Shown here one piece after another: positions 33,070 through 43,200 of a stretch of 64,000 nucleotides of DNA; the stretch's first letter is position 1; each line of letters begins with the position of its first letter. A program made the translations under genes and the position numbers. The notes beneath the pieces are model-generated. The model was not told where the DNA came from and did no database searches. It was given only the letters and a program-made list of their open reading frames with translations. Source of the DNA: Pararhizobium arenae (GTDB taxonomy: Bacteria > Pseudomonadota > Alphaproteobacteria > Rhizobiales > Rhizobiaceae); NCBI RefSeq assembly GCF_001931685.1, contig NZ_MOOY01000003.1, positions 1-64,000 of the forward strand, in the 5' to 3' direction.

Positions 33070-33564
33070 GCGAGCCTCCGGTTGAGCTGACGAAGGGGAT
33101 ATTGCATGGCGCCGTGAACCTGCTGTGACGTTCGGTCGTGCCCGGAAAAATAAGGGTTGCACGGGAAAATCGGCGAGTAATCAGGCTGCCTTCGAGGTGC
33201 GGTATCCATCGATTCCGCATCGCGGCTGAGCTCACATGAAACAGCGCGGCCACCACCTCCCGGGATCGGAAAATTCATGCGAAATCTTTATGTCTTCGCC
33301 GATTTCGACCAATGGATTTCAAATGGGCGGCCCCTCTATTTTCCTGGCATCGAAACTTTTCGAGGCCATGACGTCGATGTTTTCCACGTATGCGTATCTG
33401 TCCTGTCGTGACGGCTTTGCCGAAACGATGCCCCAAGCCGGTCGGCAGGATGTTCCTGCGCACTGCTGCACTAGCTCTGTCTCCGGCACGTTCCACATTC
33501 GCGCCGCCGCCTTTTCGGTGCTTGCCGTCGGCGCCCTTCTCGTCTTTTTCGGGTGAGGCGTCCC
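33070..33564. other. Intergenic region with no supported gene
   Basis: About 495 bases upstream of both phoX (- strand) and the 33565 gene (+ strand). Promoters for both must lie here. A frame at 33236-33556 lacks a ribosome site and homologous motifs. Confidence 0.5.
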
Positions 33565-34029
33565 ATGCTGTCGATATCGTCGGCGCAGTCTCCAAGAGAG
33601 GCGCGCGCTGTTTCTTCCGAGCTTGAACACATGACACCGCCGGAGGCGCTGGCGAGCCTGATGGCCCGCGTACAGGCCGGCAGAGTGCATGAACACCACA
33701 TCTGGGAGGCCGTCCGCATCCTGTCGCAGGCCGGCCAGCTGTCGGATGACTTCAGGTATTCGCCGGAGTTCCGCGCCCTTATGGAGCGAAATGCCCTCCG
33801 CGACGCCCTGCTTTTGGTCGTGCAGAGCACGCGGCCAGCCCGGCGGATCGAATTTCTTCATCCGTCCGATAGCGATTGGACCTGCATTGTGAAGTTCGTC
33901 GATTTCCCCAGCGCGTCGTTCAAGGCGACGCAACGGGATGCGGTCGCCGCAATCCTTGCCGCCCTGCTTTTCAGTGTCCGCCAGCACATGGTCTTATCCG
34001 GAAACACGGAGGGTGAAGCCGATGTCTGA
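33565..34029 (+). CDS. Hypothetical protein, 154 residues
   Basis: A mostly helical soluble protein: HMTPPEALASLMARVQAGRV, HHIWEAVRILSQAGQLSDDF, ALRDALLLVVQSTRPARRIE, then a short beta part (DWTCIVKFVDFPS) and ATQRDAVAAILAALLFSVRQ. The start at 33565 follows TGAGGCG. Its end overlaps the start of the DapA-like gene by eight bases, so both are translated together, pointing to a linked role. No family is recognised. Confidence 0.6.
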   Translation: MLSISSAQSPREARAVSSELEHMTPPEALASLMARVQAGRVHEHHIWEAVRILSQAGQLSDDFRYSPEFRALMERNALRDALLLVVQSTRPARRIEFLHPSDSDWTCIVKFVDFPSASFKATQRDAVAAILAALLFSVRQHMVLSGNTEGEADV

Positions 34030-34957
34030 GAGTTTGCGAGCATCGCTCCCCGGCAATGTCATCTGCGACCTGGTGACGCCGTTCAATGGACTGGCGCTGG
34101 ACGAAGTTTCCTTCGTCCGCCTTATCGAGTGGCAGATTGCAAGCGGCGTCGGCGGTCTTCTGGTCGCCGGCACGGCCGGCGAGGCCTGGGCCTTGACGGA
34201 CCGCGAGCGCGCAACGCTTCTGCGCCTTGCCGTTGCGGCGACGCGCGGGCAGGTTCCGGTCATCGCCGGCACGGGAACGAATTCGACCGAAACGACCATC
34301 ACCCGAACGGCCGAGGCCAAATCGCTCGGTGCGCAGGCGGCCTATGTCGTGACGCCCTATTACAGCAAACCGTCGCAGGAAGGGCTGTTCCGTCATTTCG
34401 AGGCGATTGCCCAAAGTGTCGATATGCCGATCCTCGTCGGGCTTTCGCCGTCCCATTGTGCCGTCGATCTCGCGCCGCGCACGCTGGAGCGGCTTGCCGG
34501 ACTTGCAGCGATCAGGGGCATCGTTGATGCGACCGGCGATATCACCCGGCTCATGACGATGCCGGCGGCGCTGCGCCAGCGCTTCGAGCTTTATTCCGGC
34601 CATGACCTGACGGCGCTGCCCTTCAATCTCGCGGCCGGTGTCGGCACCGTTTCTGCCGCCGCAAATGTCGTGCCGCGCCTTGTGGTGACGCTGCATCACG
34701 CGGCCTCAACAGCCAATCTCGCCTCGGCGCAGATGTTGCAGGAAAGGCTCATCCCGCTGTTCCATGCGCTGGAGCGGGAAAGCGCGGTTGCTGCCCTTAA
34801 ATACGGGCTCTGCCTGCTACGCGGCATGAACGACGATGTCCGCCTGCCAATCACGCCTATCGTGGCGGAGACCGCCGCCGCGATCCGCATGGCGCTTGCG
34901 CCGGTGCTCTGCCCGTCGCCGGCTGCTCCCCGTCAACCCCAGCATTACCAGAAGTGA
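34022..34957 (+). CDS. DapA/DHDPS-superfamily protein lacking the Schiff-base lysine
   Basis: A 311-residue TIM-barrel protein of the dihydrodipicolinate synthase superfamily: NVICDLVTPFNGLALDEVSF, VGGLLVAGTAGEAWALTDRE, VIAGTGTNSTETTITRTAEA and AAYVVTPYYSKPSQEGLFRH, which keeps the catalytic Tyr of the YY pair. At the position where family enzymes have 'GIKEA' with the Schiff-base Lys, this protein reads IRGIVDATGD: valine replaces lysine. It therefore should not work as a normal class I aldolase/synthase. It may have another chemistry or a binding or regulatory role. It overlaps the preceding hypothetical gene by eight bases and is followed by two small genes. Confidence 0.8.
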   Translation: MSESLRASLPGNVICDLVTPFNGLALDEVSFVRLIEWQIASGVGGLLVAGTAGEAWALTDRERATLLRLAVAATRGQVPVIAGTGTNSTETTITRTAEAKSLGAQAAYVVTPYYSKPSQEGLFRHFEAIAQSVDMPILVGLSPSHCAVDLAPRTLERLAGLAAIRGIVDATGDITRLMTMPAALRQRFELYSGHDLTALPFNLAAGVGTVSAAANVVPRLVVTLHHAASTANLASAQMLQERLIPLFHALERESAVAALKYGLCLLRGMNDDVRLPITPIVAETAAAIRMALAPVLCPSPAAPRQPQHYQK

Positions 34958-34964
34958 GAAGACA

Positions 34965-35138
34965 ATGCCTGACATGGCCGATGAACCGCGAATTCACGCC
35001 GTGAAACTCAACCCCGTCACACAAGCAACTAAGCCGTTCGACGGCTTCCGCTACACGATGATACGGCTCGGCGGCGTGCTCGTCTTCGCCGGCGGCCTGC
35101 ATGTCATGGCCGGCTGGCTTGCCCGTCAGACGTTTTAA
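34965..35138 (+). CDS. Small single-pass membrane protein, 57 residues
   Basis: Starts at 34965, seven bases after the DapA-like stop, with GAAGTGAGAAGA just upstream. The first 30 residues are soluble (MADEPRIHAVKLNPVTQATK); residues about 33-50 are hydrophobic (IRLGGVLVFAGGLHVMAGWL). It probably belongs to the same operon. The function is unknown. Confidence 0.55.
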   Translation: MPDMADEPRIHAVKLNPVTQATKPFDGFRYTMIRLGGVLVFAGGLHVMAGWLARQTF

Positions 35139-35162
35139 TCAAAATCAAAAGGCAGCAGAATT

Positions 35163-35408
35163 ATGGGTAGTCAATTTCCGCTCAAATCGGCGACGCCGCG
35201 CTTCACCGTCGGCCGCGATCATCATGGCTGGTGGGTTGTCGAAGACAAGCTTGATCGCGTCGGCGGGCTGTTTGCCTCCGAGGCCGCAGCCCTGCATTTT
35301 GCGCAGGAGGAAAGCAACCGCGATCCCTCCGCCGTCTGCCGTGCGCCGATGGGCAAGTTCATCGAGTTCAAGCGGATAGCGCCGCCGCGTCAGGCGACAC
35401 GTCGGTAG
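35163..35408 (+). CDS. Small hypothetical protein, 81 residues
   Basis: Reads PRFTVGRDHHGWWVVEDKLD, then RVGGLFASEAAALHFAQEES. This pattern (beta hairpin with GWWVV, then a helix) recalls short DUF2188-like proteins, though the match is weak. It lies 24 bases after the small membrane protein and may end that operon. It is convergent with the MFS gene, four bases away. Confidence 0.6.
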   Translation: MGSQFPLKSATPRFTVGRDHHGWWVVEDKLDRVGGLFASEAAALHFAQEESNRDPSAVCRAPMGKFIEFKRIAPPRQATRR

Positions 35409-35412
35409 GGCA

Positions 35413-36834
35413 TCACTTGCCGCTGCCCATGCTCTCTGCCCCGATTCCTTCCTTGCGCGGCATCCGGTGACCGGACACGGAGGCGCCAGCCGATTTCGAC
35501 ATGCGGATGAAGGGAATGATGGACGTGAGCGTGATCGCCGAAATCACCATGAAGGCTAACTGGAAGTCCTGCAATTCAAGGGCCGAACCGCTAAACGTCG
35601 ATTCGATTTCCAGGATGCCGCCAGCAATCGCGACCCCCATGGCAAGGCTCATCTGCTGAAGCACCGCGCTCATCGAGGTGGCTTTGCTGGCGTCCCGATC
35701 CGGGATGTCGGCAAAGGAAAGCGCGTTGACGCTGGTGAAGAAGAAGGAGCGCACGAAGCCAGCCAGCAGAAGCACGCCGATCATGACGAGTGCCGGTGTG
35801 GCGGGCGTGAAGAGGCCGTTGATGAAGGTGAAAATCGTGCCGCAGATGCCTGCAACGATCAACGTCGTGCGAAAACCGGTGACCGTCAGCACCCGCTTGG
35901 CGATGAACTTCGTGGTGATCGCGCCGATGGCGCCGGAGAAGGTGATCAGGCCGGACTGAAAGGGCGTCAGCCCGAAACCGACTTGCAGCATCAACGGCAG
36001 GAGGAAGGGCGTTGCGCCGATCGAGATGCGAAACAGAGTGCCGCCGATCGCCGCTGCGCGAAAGGCGCTGTCGTGGAAAAGCTTGAGATCGAGAAGCGGG
36101 GCCGGGTGCGAGCGCGCATGACGCACATAAAGAAAACCCGCGACAACGCCAATCACGACGGACATTGCGCCGACCACCGGCGGAAGCGCCGGCAGGCTCA
36201 TCACGGAGAGGCCAAACATCGTGCCGGCGGCGGCGATGGCGCTGAGGATGAAGCCGGTGACATCGATGGGCGGCGGTTGATCGCTGCGCACCTCCGGCAG
36301 GTAAATTCCCGACAGGATGAAACCGACGATGCCGACCGGCACGTTGATGAGAAAAATCCAGTGCCAGGAAAAATAGGTGGTGATGAAACCGCCAAGCGGC
36401 GGACCGGCAAGCGGCCCGACCAGCGCCGGAATGGTCAGAAGCGCCATGGCGTTGACAAGCTGGCTCCGCGGCGTGCTGCGCACCAGAACCAGGCGGGCGA
36501 CCGGCGTCATCATGGCGCCGCCCATGCCCTGCAGGAAACGGGAAACGACGAAAGCGAAGATGCTGTCGGCCACCGCGCAGAAGATCGAGCCTATGACGAA
36601 GACCACGATGGCCGCCCGGAAAATGCGTTTTGCACCGAACCGGTCCGCCATCCAGCCGCTCAACGGAATAAAGATTGCCAGCGAAACCATATAGGCGGTC
36701 AGCGCCAGCTTGAGCGTAATCGGCCCGACCCCCAGATCGTGCGCGATTGCCGGCAGCGATGTCGAGATAACGGTGGAATCCATCTGCTCCATGAAAAGAG
36801 CAACGGCAAGGATCAGCGGGACGATACGATTCAT
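35413..36834 (-). CDS. MFS multidrug exporter, DHA2 (EmrB/QacA) type
   Basis: A 473-residue polytopic protein. Segment 1 has FMEQMDSTVISTSLPAIA (motif D1 of DHA2 drug exporters), followed by GWMADRFGAKRIFRAAI (motif A) and RFLQGMGGAMMTPVARLVLV (motif B). Motif C is ALVGPLAGPPLGGFITTYFS. About 13-14 membrane segments fit the family length. It should export drugs or metabolites by proton antiport; the substrate is unknown. The gene stands alone, with no adjacent membrane-fusion partner or regulator. Confidence 0.88.
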   Translation of the reverse strand: MNRIVPLILAVALFMEQMDSTVISTSLPAIAHDLGVGPITLKLALTAYMVSLAIFIPLSGWMADRFGAKRIFRAAIVVFVIGSIFCAVADSIFAFVVSRFLQGMGGAMMTPVARLVLVRSTPRSQLVNAMALLTIPALVGPLAGPPLGGFITTYFSWHWIFLINVPVGIVGFILSGIYLPEVRSDQPPPIDVTGFILSAIAAAGTMFGLSVMSLPALPPVVGAMSVVIGVVAGFLYVRHARSHPAPLLDLKLFHDSAFRAAAIGGTLFRISIGATPFLLPLMLQVGFGLTPFQSGLITFSGAIGAITTKFIAKRVLTVTGFRTTLIVAGICGTIFTFINGLFTPATPALVMIGVLLLAGFVRSFFFTSVNALSFADIPDRDASKATSMSAVLQQMSLAMGVAIAGGILEIESTFSGSALELQDFQLAFMVISAITLTSIIPFIRMSKSAGASVSGHRMPRKEGIGAESMGSGK

Positions 36835-36984
36835 GCGGGGCGGGCCTGGGCAAATGCGGATGTCGATGCGGGAAGATAGGCTTCTTGCGGCGGAAAAGAC
36901 GGATGCGCAGTCACTTTGCCATCACTTCCCTGTGAGCCCCCGCACAGCGTACCGTTGTGGCGCTATGTTTCCCGTTGCCTATAG

Positions 36985-37055
36985 AGCATGTCGCAAAACT
37001 GTGCAGCGGTTTTGCGAGAGAGAACGTGAAAAACCGAAAGCCGAAGCGTCGGGCG
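36985..37055. repeat. RIME-like dispersed repeat, copy 1
   Basis: Matches copy 2 at 57639 over the core CATGTCGCAAAA, TGTGC-GCGGTTTTGCG, then an A-rich part and AAGCG. Its base order is the one I know from the Rhizobium intergenic mosaic element. It lies upstream of the metallo-hydrolase gene and could carry part of its leader. Confidence 0.65.
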
Positions 37056-37122
37056 AGAACCTCCGTCGGTATCGGTTGAAACGGGAAGTTGAGACAACGG
37101 CGAAACCTTGGAGGCACTTTCG

Positions 37123-38106
37123 ATGACATCTTTTTCATCAGACCGTCGCGGACTATTCAAGATCACGGCTGGCGGCGCGCTCGCCGCTCCTTTCATCATG
37201 ACCGGTGCCGCGCAGGCGCAGGACCAAGCCACGGAAACCGCCATGCCACCCGCCAGGACCAACAGCTTCAATATCGGTGCCTTCAAGGTCACCGTCATCA
37301 GCGACGGCACGCGACTTTCTGAAAATCCGCATGAGACCTTCGGCACCAATCAGCCGCAGCAGGCCGTTGCGGACTTGCTGCAGGCGAACTTCCTGCCGAC
37401 CGAAAAATTCGTCAACGGCTTTTCGCCGACGCTTGTCGATACCGGCTCGGATGTGGTGCTTTTCGATACCGGCATGGGCGAGGCGGGCCGTGAGGCCGGC
37501 GCCGGGCGTCTGCTGGATGGGCTGAAGCAGGCCGGCTATTCGCCGGAGCAGGTCAGCGTGGTCGTGCTCACCCATATGCATGGCGATCATATCGGCGGCG
37601 TGATGGAAGGCGGCGCGCCGGCCTTCAAGAATGCCCGTTATGTTGCCGGCCAGGTCGAATATGATTTCTGGAAGGATCCTGCGCGTGTCGGCACGCCGGC
37701 GGAAGGCGGCCACAAGGGCGTCGTTTCGAAAGTCGTACCGCTGGCTGAAAAGATGACCTTCATCAAGGAAGGCAGCGAAGTTGTCCCCGGTATCGTCGGG
37801 GTCGAAGCCTTCGGGCACTCGCCGGGCCACATGATCTTCCGGATCGAATCCGACGGCAAGCAGCTGTTGCTGACCGCCGATACGGCCAACCATTTCGTTC
37901 TGTCGCTGCAGAAGCCTGACTGGGAGGTGCGCTTCGACATGGACAAGGCGCAAGCGGCGGCAACGCGCAAGAAGGTCTTCGACATGGTATCGACCGATCG
38001 TCTTCCCTTCGTCGGATACCATATGCCGTATCCATCCGTCGGCTTTGTCGAGAAGGCGGGTGAGGGATATCGTTTCGTGCCCGCGACCTATCAGTTCGAC
38101 ATCTGA
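37123..38106 (+). CDS. Metallo-beta-lactamase fold hydrolase with Tat signal
   Basis: A 327-residue protein. Residues 1-35 look like a Tat signal (SSDRRGLFKITAGGALAAPF, then AQAQ). The metal motif is LTHMHGDHIGGV (HxHxDH), with further ligands in FGHSPGHMIF (His) and LTADTANHF (Asp). The binuclear zinc hydrolase of the AHL-lactonase/quercetinase-like branch is the closest type; the substrate is unknown. The start at 37123 follows GGAGG; an upstream GTG/TTG frame at 37108 is less likely. A convergent hairpin terminator follows. Confidence 0.85.
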   Translation: MTSFSSDRRGLFKITAGGALAAPFIMTGAAQAQDQATETAMPPARTNSFNIGAFKVTVISDGTRLSENPHETFGTNQPQQAVADLLQANFLPTEKFVNGFSPTLVDTGSDVVLFDTGMGEAGREAGAGRLLDGLKQAGYSPEQVSVVVLTHMHGDHIGGVMEGGAPAFKNARYVAGQVEYDFWKDPARVGTPAEGGHKGVVSKVVPLAEKMTFIKEGSEVVPGIVGVEAFGHSPGHMIFRIESDGKQLLLTADTANHFVLSLQKPDWEVRFDMDKAQAAATRKKVFDMVSTDRLPFVGYHMPYPSVGFVEKAGEGYRFVPATYQFDI

Positions 38107-38120
38107 CGTTCGAAAATGCG

Positions 38121-38147
38121 AAAAGGCCCATGCGTGATGGGCCTTTT
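38121..38147. terminator. Bidirectional terminator
   Basis: AAAAGGCCCAT (38121-38131) and ATGGGCCTTTT (38137-38147) with a five-base loop. It separates the convergent metallo-hydrolase and DUF1476 genes and works for both strands. Confidence 0.75.
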
Positions 38148-38166
38148 TGCCTGAAGTCGGCGGACT

Positions 38167-38475
38167 TTAGTAGCCGCGCATGTCCTTGGCGACGTCCTTC
38201 AACAGGGCGATCATGCGGTTTTGCAGTTCGTCGTCGGAACAGTTGACGCCGGCCGTCTTGAAGTCGGAGCGGACGCGATCATAGGCGCCGCCCGGTGTGG
38301 TGACATCGGCAACCGCCAGCTCGCGGGCATACTGCTCGCCATCGGTCCGGCGCATTGTATTGGCAGCCCAGATGCCCAGCATCGCGTTGCGGCGTGCCGT
38401 GGCCTTGAACATGAATTCCTGCTGATAGGCAAATTCGTTTTCGAGCGCTTGCGCTCTCTTCTTCAATGCAGACAT
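38167..38475 (-). CDS. DUF1476 protein, ATP synthase zeta-subunit-like inhibitor
   Basis: A 102-residue helical protein matching DUF1476: QALENEFAYQQEFMFKATAR, RNAMLGIWAANTM, EQYARELAVADVTTPGG and DDELQNRMIALLKDVAKDM. In Paracoccus the family member is the zeta subunit that inhibits ATP hydrolysis by the F1 part; in rhizobia its strength varies. The basic, helical start (KKRAQALENEF) would be the inhibitory segment. A single gene. Confidence 0.8.
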   Translation of the reverse strand: MSALKKRAQALENEFAYQQEFMFKATARRNAMLGIWAANTMRRTDGEQYARELAVADVTTPGGAYDRVRSDFKTAGVNCSDDELQNRMIALLKDVAKDMRGY

Positions 38476-38627
38476 TGCTAATCCCCGTTTACTTTGCGTT
38501 GTTTCTTGACGTGACCTTGTTTTGCCCCGGTCACGGAAAGTCTTTTACAGGATAAGCTTTAAAAGACCGGCAGCGGATACACCTAAGAATTGATGAAAAC
38601 GCACGCGATGCGGGAATGCGGCCTTGA

Positions 38628-40271
<1,644 letters not shown>

Positions 40272-40297
40272 GCGGGTTTCATATCGGCTAAATGGCG

Positions 40298-40322
40298 AAC
40301 GGCGGGCTTGTCCCGCCGTTTT
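40298..40322 (+). terminator. Terminator of guaB
   Basis: AACGGCGGG (40298-40306) pairs with CCCGCCGTT (40312-40320), followed by T residues. Confidence 0.75.
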
Positions 40323-40438
40323 GCTGCCAGGATCAATCACGTCCTGCCAGCTTGGCGGTGCTGCAAAAGTTCTTCCCCATCCTGTGCTTTCCGGCGAAAC
40401 GTTCTACGTATGAAACGATCGATTCCATGGGAGCCCGC

Positions 40439-40858
40439 ATGAACGCCAATACCGCTATTTTCTGGCCGATGATCGCGCAGACGGCGCTGATCTTCGCAAT
40501 CTACTTGCTGATGTCCCTTCGCAGGGTTGGCGCTGTCAAGGCTGGTCTCGTCAAGGCCCACGACTTTAAAATTCCGTGGATCGAGCCCGATCCGAGCGCC
40601 ACGGTGGCACGAAGCCTCATCAACCAGTTCGAACTGCCGATGTTGTTCTACATCGTCTGCATTCTCTTCAACATCACGTCCGGGGCTACCTATCTCGCGC
40701 TCGCCATCGCATGGCTCTTCGTGATAAGCCGCTATGTGCATGCCTATGTGCATGTCACGTCCAATCGGCTGATGCTGCGCCGGCGTCTCTTCCTGTTCGG
40801 ATTTTTCTGCGTGGTCGCGCTGTGGGTGCTGTTTGCCGTTCACATCGCATTTCCGTGA
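40439..40858 (+). CDS. MAPEG family membrane protein
   Basis: A 139-residue protein with four membrane segments (about 7-26, 60-80, 82-100 and 118-138). The MAPEG pattern is seen: a first segment followed by RRVGAVKAG, SLINQFELPMLFYIVCILFN, ISRYVHAYVHVTSNRLMLRR. MAPEG proteins include glutathione-S-transferase-like and eicosanoid enzymes; the bacterial role is unclear. A GGGAGCC lies before the ATG at 40439; the ATG at 40427 is an alternative. Confidence 0.8.
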   Translation: MNANTAIFWPMIAQTALIFAIYLLMSLRRVGAVKAGLVKAHDFKIPWIEPDPSATVARSLINQFELPMLFYIVCILFNITSGATYLALAIAWLFVISRYVHAYVHVTSNRLMLRRRLFLFGFFCVVALWVLFAVHIAFP

Positions 40859-41086
40859 TCCGGCGGGTCTTTGTTTGCGCGCTGCACAAAGCTGGATTAT
40901 GGTGCCTTCATCCGGCCTGCCGGGTCTGAACGGATTGCCTGATAAAATATTGATTATCATGATCTTGGCTCTGATCTCCTTCATGCCTCCCACTGTCATC
41001 TTTCCATGATTTAATCTTTGCGATGGGAACCGCGATGCTGCTCGTTTGGTTGATTGATGCAATGCAGCATTCAAGAGGTGGCGTTT

Positions 41087-42202
41087 ATGAGGGATGAGAA
41101 GATCGTGCTGGTGTTTCAGGGCGGCGGCGCGCTCGGGGCTTACCAGGCAGGGGCCTATGAGGCGCTGCATGAGGCCGGCATCCGGCCGGAATGGCTGGCC
41201 GGCATCTCCATCGGTGCGATAAACTCGGCGATCATCGCCGGTAGCCCGATCGACCAGCGCGTCGAAAACCTACGCCGGTTCTGGCACAAGGTCTCGTCGG
41301 GGCTGTCGGGGGTGTTTTACGGCAATGGCGATATCATGCGGCGATGGTTCAACGAAGCCTCGGCCTTGATGGGCTCGTTCACCGGCGTTCCAGGCTTCTT
41401 CACCCCGCGTCTGATGGAGCCTTGGGCGATGATCGGAGACCCGATGGCCGCGATCAGCGTTTATGATACAGCGCCGCTCTGCGAGACGCTGGGCGAACTC
41501 GTCGACTTCGACCTCATCAACAAGGGTGATGTCCGCGTGAGCCTCGGGGCCGTCGATGTCGAGAGCGGCAATTTCCGCTACTTCGACAACACCGTGGGCA
41601 ATCTCGATTTCGCCCATGTGGCCGCCTCCGGGGCGCTTCCGCCCGGCTTTGCGCCGATCGAGATCGATGGCCGGCATTACTGGGATGGCGGCATCGTTTC
41701 CAACACGCCGTTGCAAAAGGTGCTGGGGCAGCAGCTAGAGAGTGATCTCTGCATCTTCCAGGTGGATCTCTTCAGCGCCACCGGCCCGATGCCGAAGACC
41801 ATGTTCGATGTCGAATCGCGGCAGAAGGAAATCCGCTATTCCAGCCGCACGCGCATGAACACCGATCTCTTCCGGCGCATGCAGCGGGTTCGCATGGCGG
41901 CCAAGCGCCTGATGGCAAAGTTGCCGCCGGAATTCGCAGATGATCCCGATGCGCGGCTTCTGGAGGAAATTGGCAATGATGCCGCAGTCACGATCGTTCA
42001 CCTGATCTACCGTCAGGCGGCCTATGAGAGCCATTCGAAGGACTATGAGTTTTCACGCCTCTCGGTCGAAGAACATTGGCGGGCCGGTTATGACGATGTT
42101 GTCGAGACCCTGTCTTCGCCGGAATGGAAGAACCGCAAGCGGCCGAAACACGGCATCGAGATTTTCGACCTTGCCGAGAAGCGGCTGAAACCCTCAAACT
42201 GA
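41087..42202 (+). CDS. Patatin-like phospholipase (DUF3734 type)
   Basis: A 371-residue enzyme with a Ser-Asp dyad. VLVFQGGGALGAYQAGAYEA is the oxyanion loop, GISIGAINSAIIAG holds the nucleophile Ser near residue 45, and DGGIVSNTPL the catalytic Asp near 205. The C-terminal 150 residues (RYSSRTRMNTDLFRRMQRVR, LIYRQAAYESHSKDYEFS) match the DUF3734 extension. The AGAGGTGG ribosome site precedes the ATG at 41087. It stands 51 bases upstream of bdhA in the same direction, which suggests a link to lipid or polyhydroxybutyrate turnover. Confidence 0.88.
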   Translation: MRDEKIVLVFQGGGALGAYQAGAYEALHEAGIRPEWLAGISIGAINSAIIAGSPIDQRVENLRRFWHKVSSGLSGVFYGNGDIMRRWFNEASALMGSFTGVPGFFTPRLMEPWAMIGDPMAAISVYDTAPLCETLGELVDFDLINKGDVRVSLGAVDVESGNFRYFDNTVGNLDFAHVAASGALPPGFAPIEIDGRHYWDGGIVSNTPLQKVLGQQLESDLCIFQVDLFSATGPMPKTMFDVESRQKEIRYSSRTRMNTDLFRRMQRVRMAAKRLMAKLPPEFADDPDARLLEEIGNDAAVTIVHLIYRQAAYESHSKDYEFSRLSVEEHWRAGYDDVVETLSSPEWKNRKRPKHGIEIFDLAEKRLKPSN

Positions 42203-42253
42203 GACAAGGACCGGCCGCTTGAAACCGCGGTCGCCTAAAAAGGGAGCGACATC

Positions 42254-43036
42254 ATGAAATTGAAGGAAAAGATTTGCATCGTCACCGGCTCCGCCAGCGG
42301 CATCGGCCAAGCGATTGCCAAGCGCTATGTCAGCGAAGGTGCAAAGGTCGTGATCGCCGATCTGAAACTCGATGCGGCGGAAAAAACAGCAGCCGAGTTG
42401 ACAGCCGCCGGTCCCGGCGAAGCCATCGGCATCGAGATGGACGTGACCAGCGAAGAAGCGGTCAACAGCGGCGTTGCCGCCGTCATTTCGAAGTGGGGCA
42501 GGGTGGATGTGCTGGTCTCCAATGCCGGCATCCAGATCGTCCACAAGATCGAGGACTTTCCCTTCGCCGATTGGAAGAAGATGCTCTCGATCCATCTCGA
42601 CGGTGCCTTCCTCACCACCAAGGCCTGCGTGCCGCATATGAAGACGCAAGGCGGCGGTGCGATCATCTACATGGGCTCCGTGCATTCGCATGAGGCTTCG
42701 CCGCTGAAATCGGCCTATGTCACCGCCAAGCATGGCCTGCTCGGCCTTGCCCGCGTAGTCGCCAAGGAAGGCGGGCCTCATGGCATCCGCTCGAACGTCA
42801 TCTGCCCCGGTTTCGTGCGCACGCCATTGGTGGAAAAGCAGATACCGGAACAGGCCAAGGCACTTGGCATTTCCGAGGAGGACGTCGTCAAGAAGATGAT
42901 GCTTTCCTGCACGGTCGATACGGAGTTCACCACCGTTGAGGATGTCGCCGAAGTCGCCTTGCTGTTTGCCGGTTTCGAGACCAATGCGCTGACCGGCCAG
43001 TCGCTGGTCGTCAGCCACGGCTGGTATATGCAGTAG
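42254..43036 (+). CDS. bdhA: D-3-hydroxybutyrate dehydrogenase
   Basis: A 260-residue short-chain dehydrogenase that interconverts D-3-hydroxybutyrate and acetoacetate with NAD(H), used in polyhydroxybutyrate use. Motifs: [18 protein letters not shown] (TGxxxGIG), [26 protein letters not shown] with [12 protein letters not shown] (Ser, Tyr, Lys), and [13 protein letters not shown]. The length and the [14 protein letters not shown] blocks match the rhizobial enzyme. It lies after the patatin gene; a GGGAGCGAC ribosome site is just upstream. Confidence 0.9.
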   Translation: MKLKEKICIVTGSASGIGQAIAKRYVSEGAKVVIADLKLDAAEKTAAELTAAGPGEAIGIEMDVTSEEAVNSGVAAVISKWGRVDVLVSNAGIQIVHKIEDFPFADWKKMLSIHLDGAFLTTKACVPHMKTQGGGAIIYMGSVHSHEASPLKSAYVTAKHGLLGLARVVAKEGGPHGIRSNVICPGFVRTPLVEKQIPEQAKALGISEEDVVKKMMLSCTVDTEFTTVEDVAEVALLFAGFETNALTGQSLVVSHGWYMQ

Positions 43037-43200
43037 GGGAGATGGCTGCTCACGGGCGCATCACGCAATTTTGTGATGCGGACGGGTTTTCCGTTCCACC
43101 CGCCTCTGGTCCTCTCATGCGCATGGACTAATCTTTCGGCCACTGGCGGCGTAAAGTCCGCCGGGAAGTGAGGGCCATGAGGGCCAGAGGAGGATGTGGT

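Noticed and set aside
33114-33131. Possible Pho box upstream of phoX (two TGA-type half-sites with 11-base period)
   Set aside because: Only three to four of seven positions match each half-site of the rhizobial Pho box.
33236-33556. 106-codon frame between phoX and the 33565 gene
   Set aside because: No ribosome site, no recognisable motif and unlikely composition; it appears to be chance.
38540-38567. Inverted repeat (GTCTTTTA/TAAAAGAC) upstream of guaB
   Set aside because: Short arms with 12-base loop; no link to a known purine riboswitch or operator could be made.
40946-40965. TTGAT-like FNR/FixK box upstream of the patatin gene
   Set aside because: The second half reads ATGAT instead of ATCAA, so the match is too weak.
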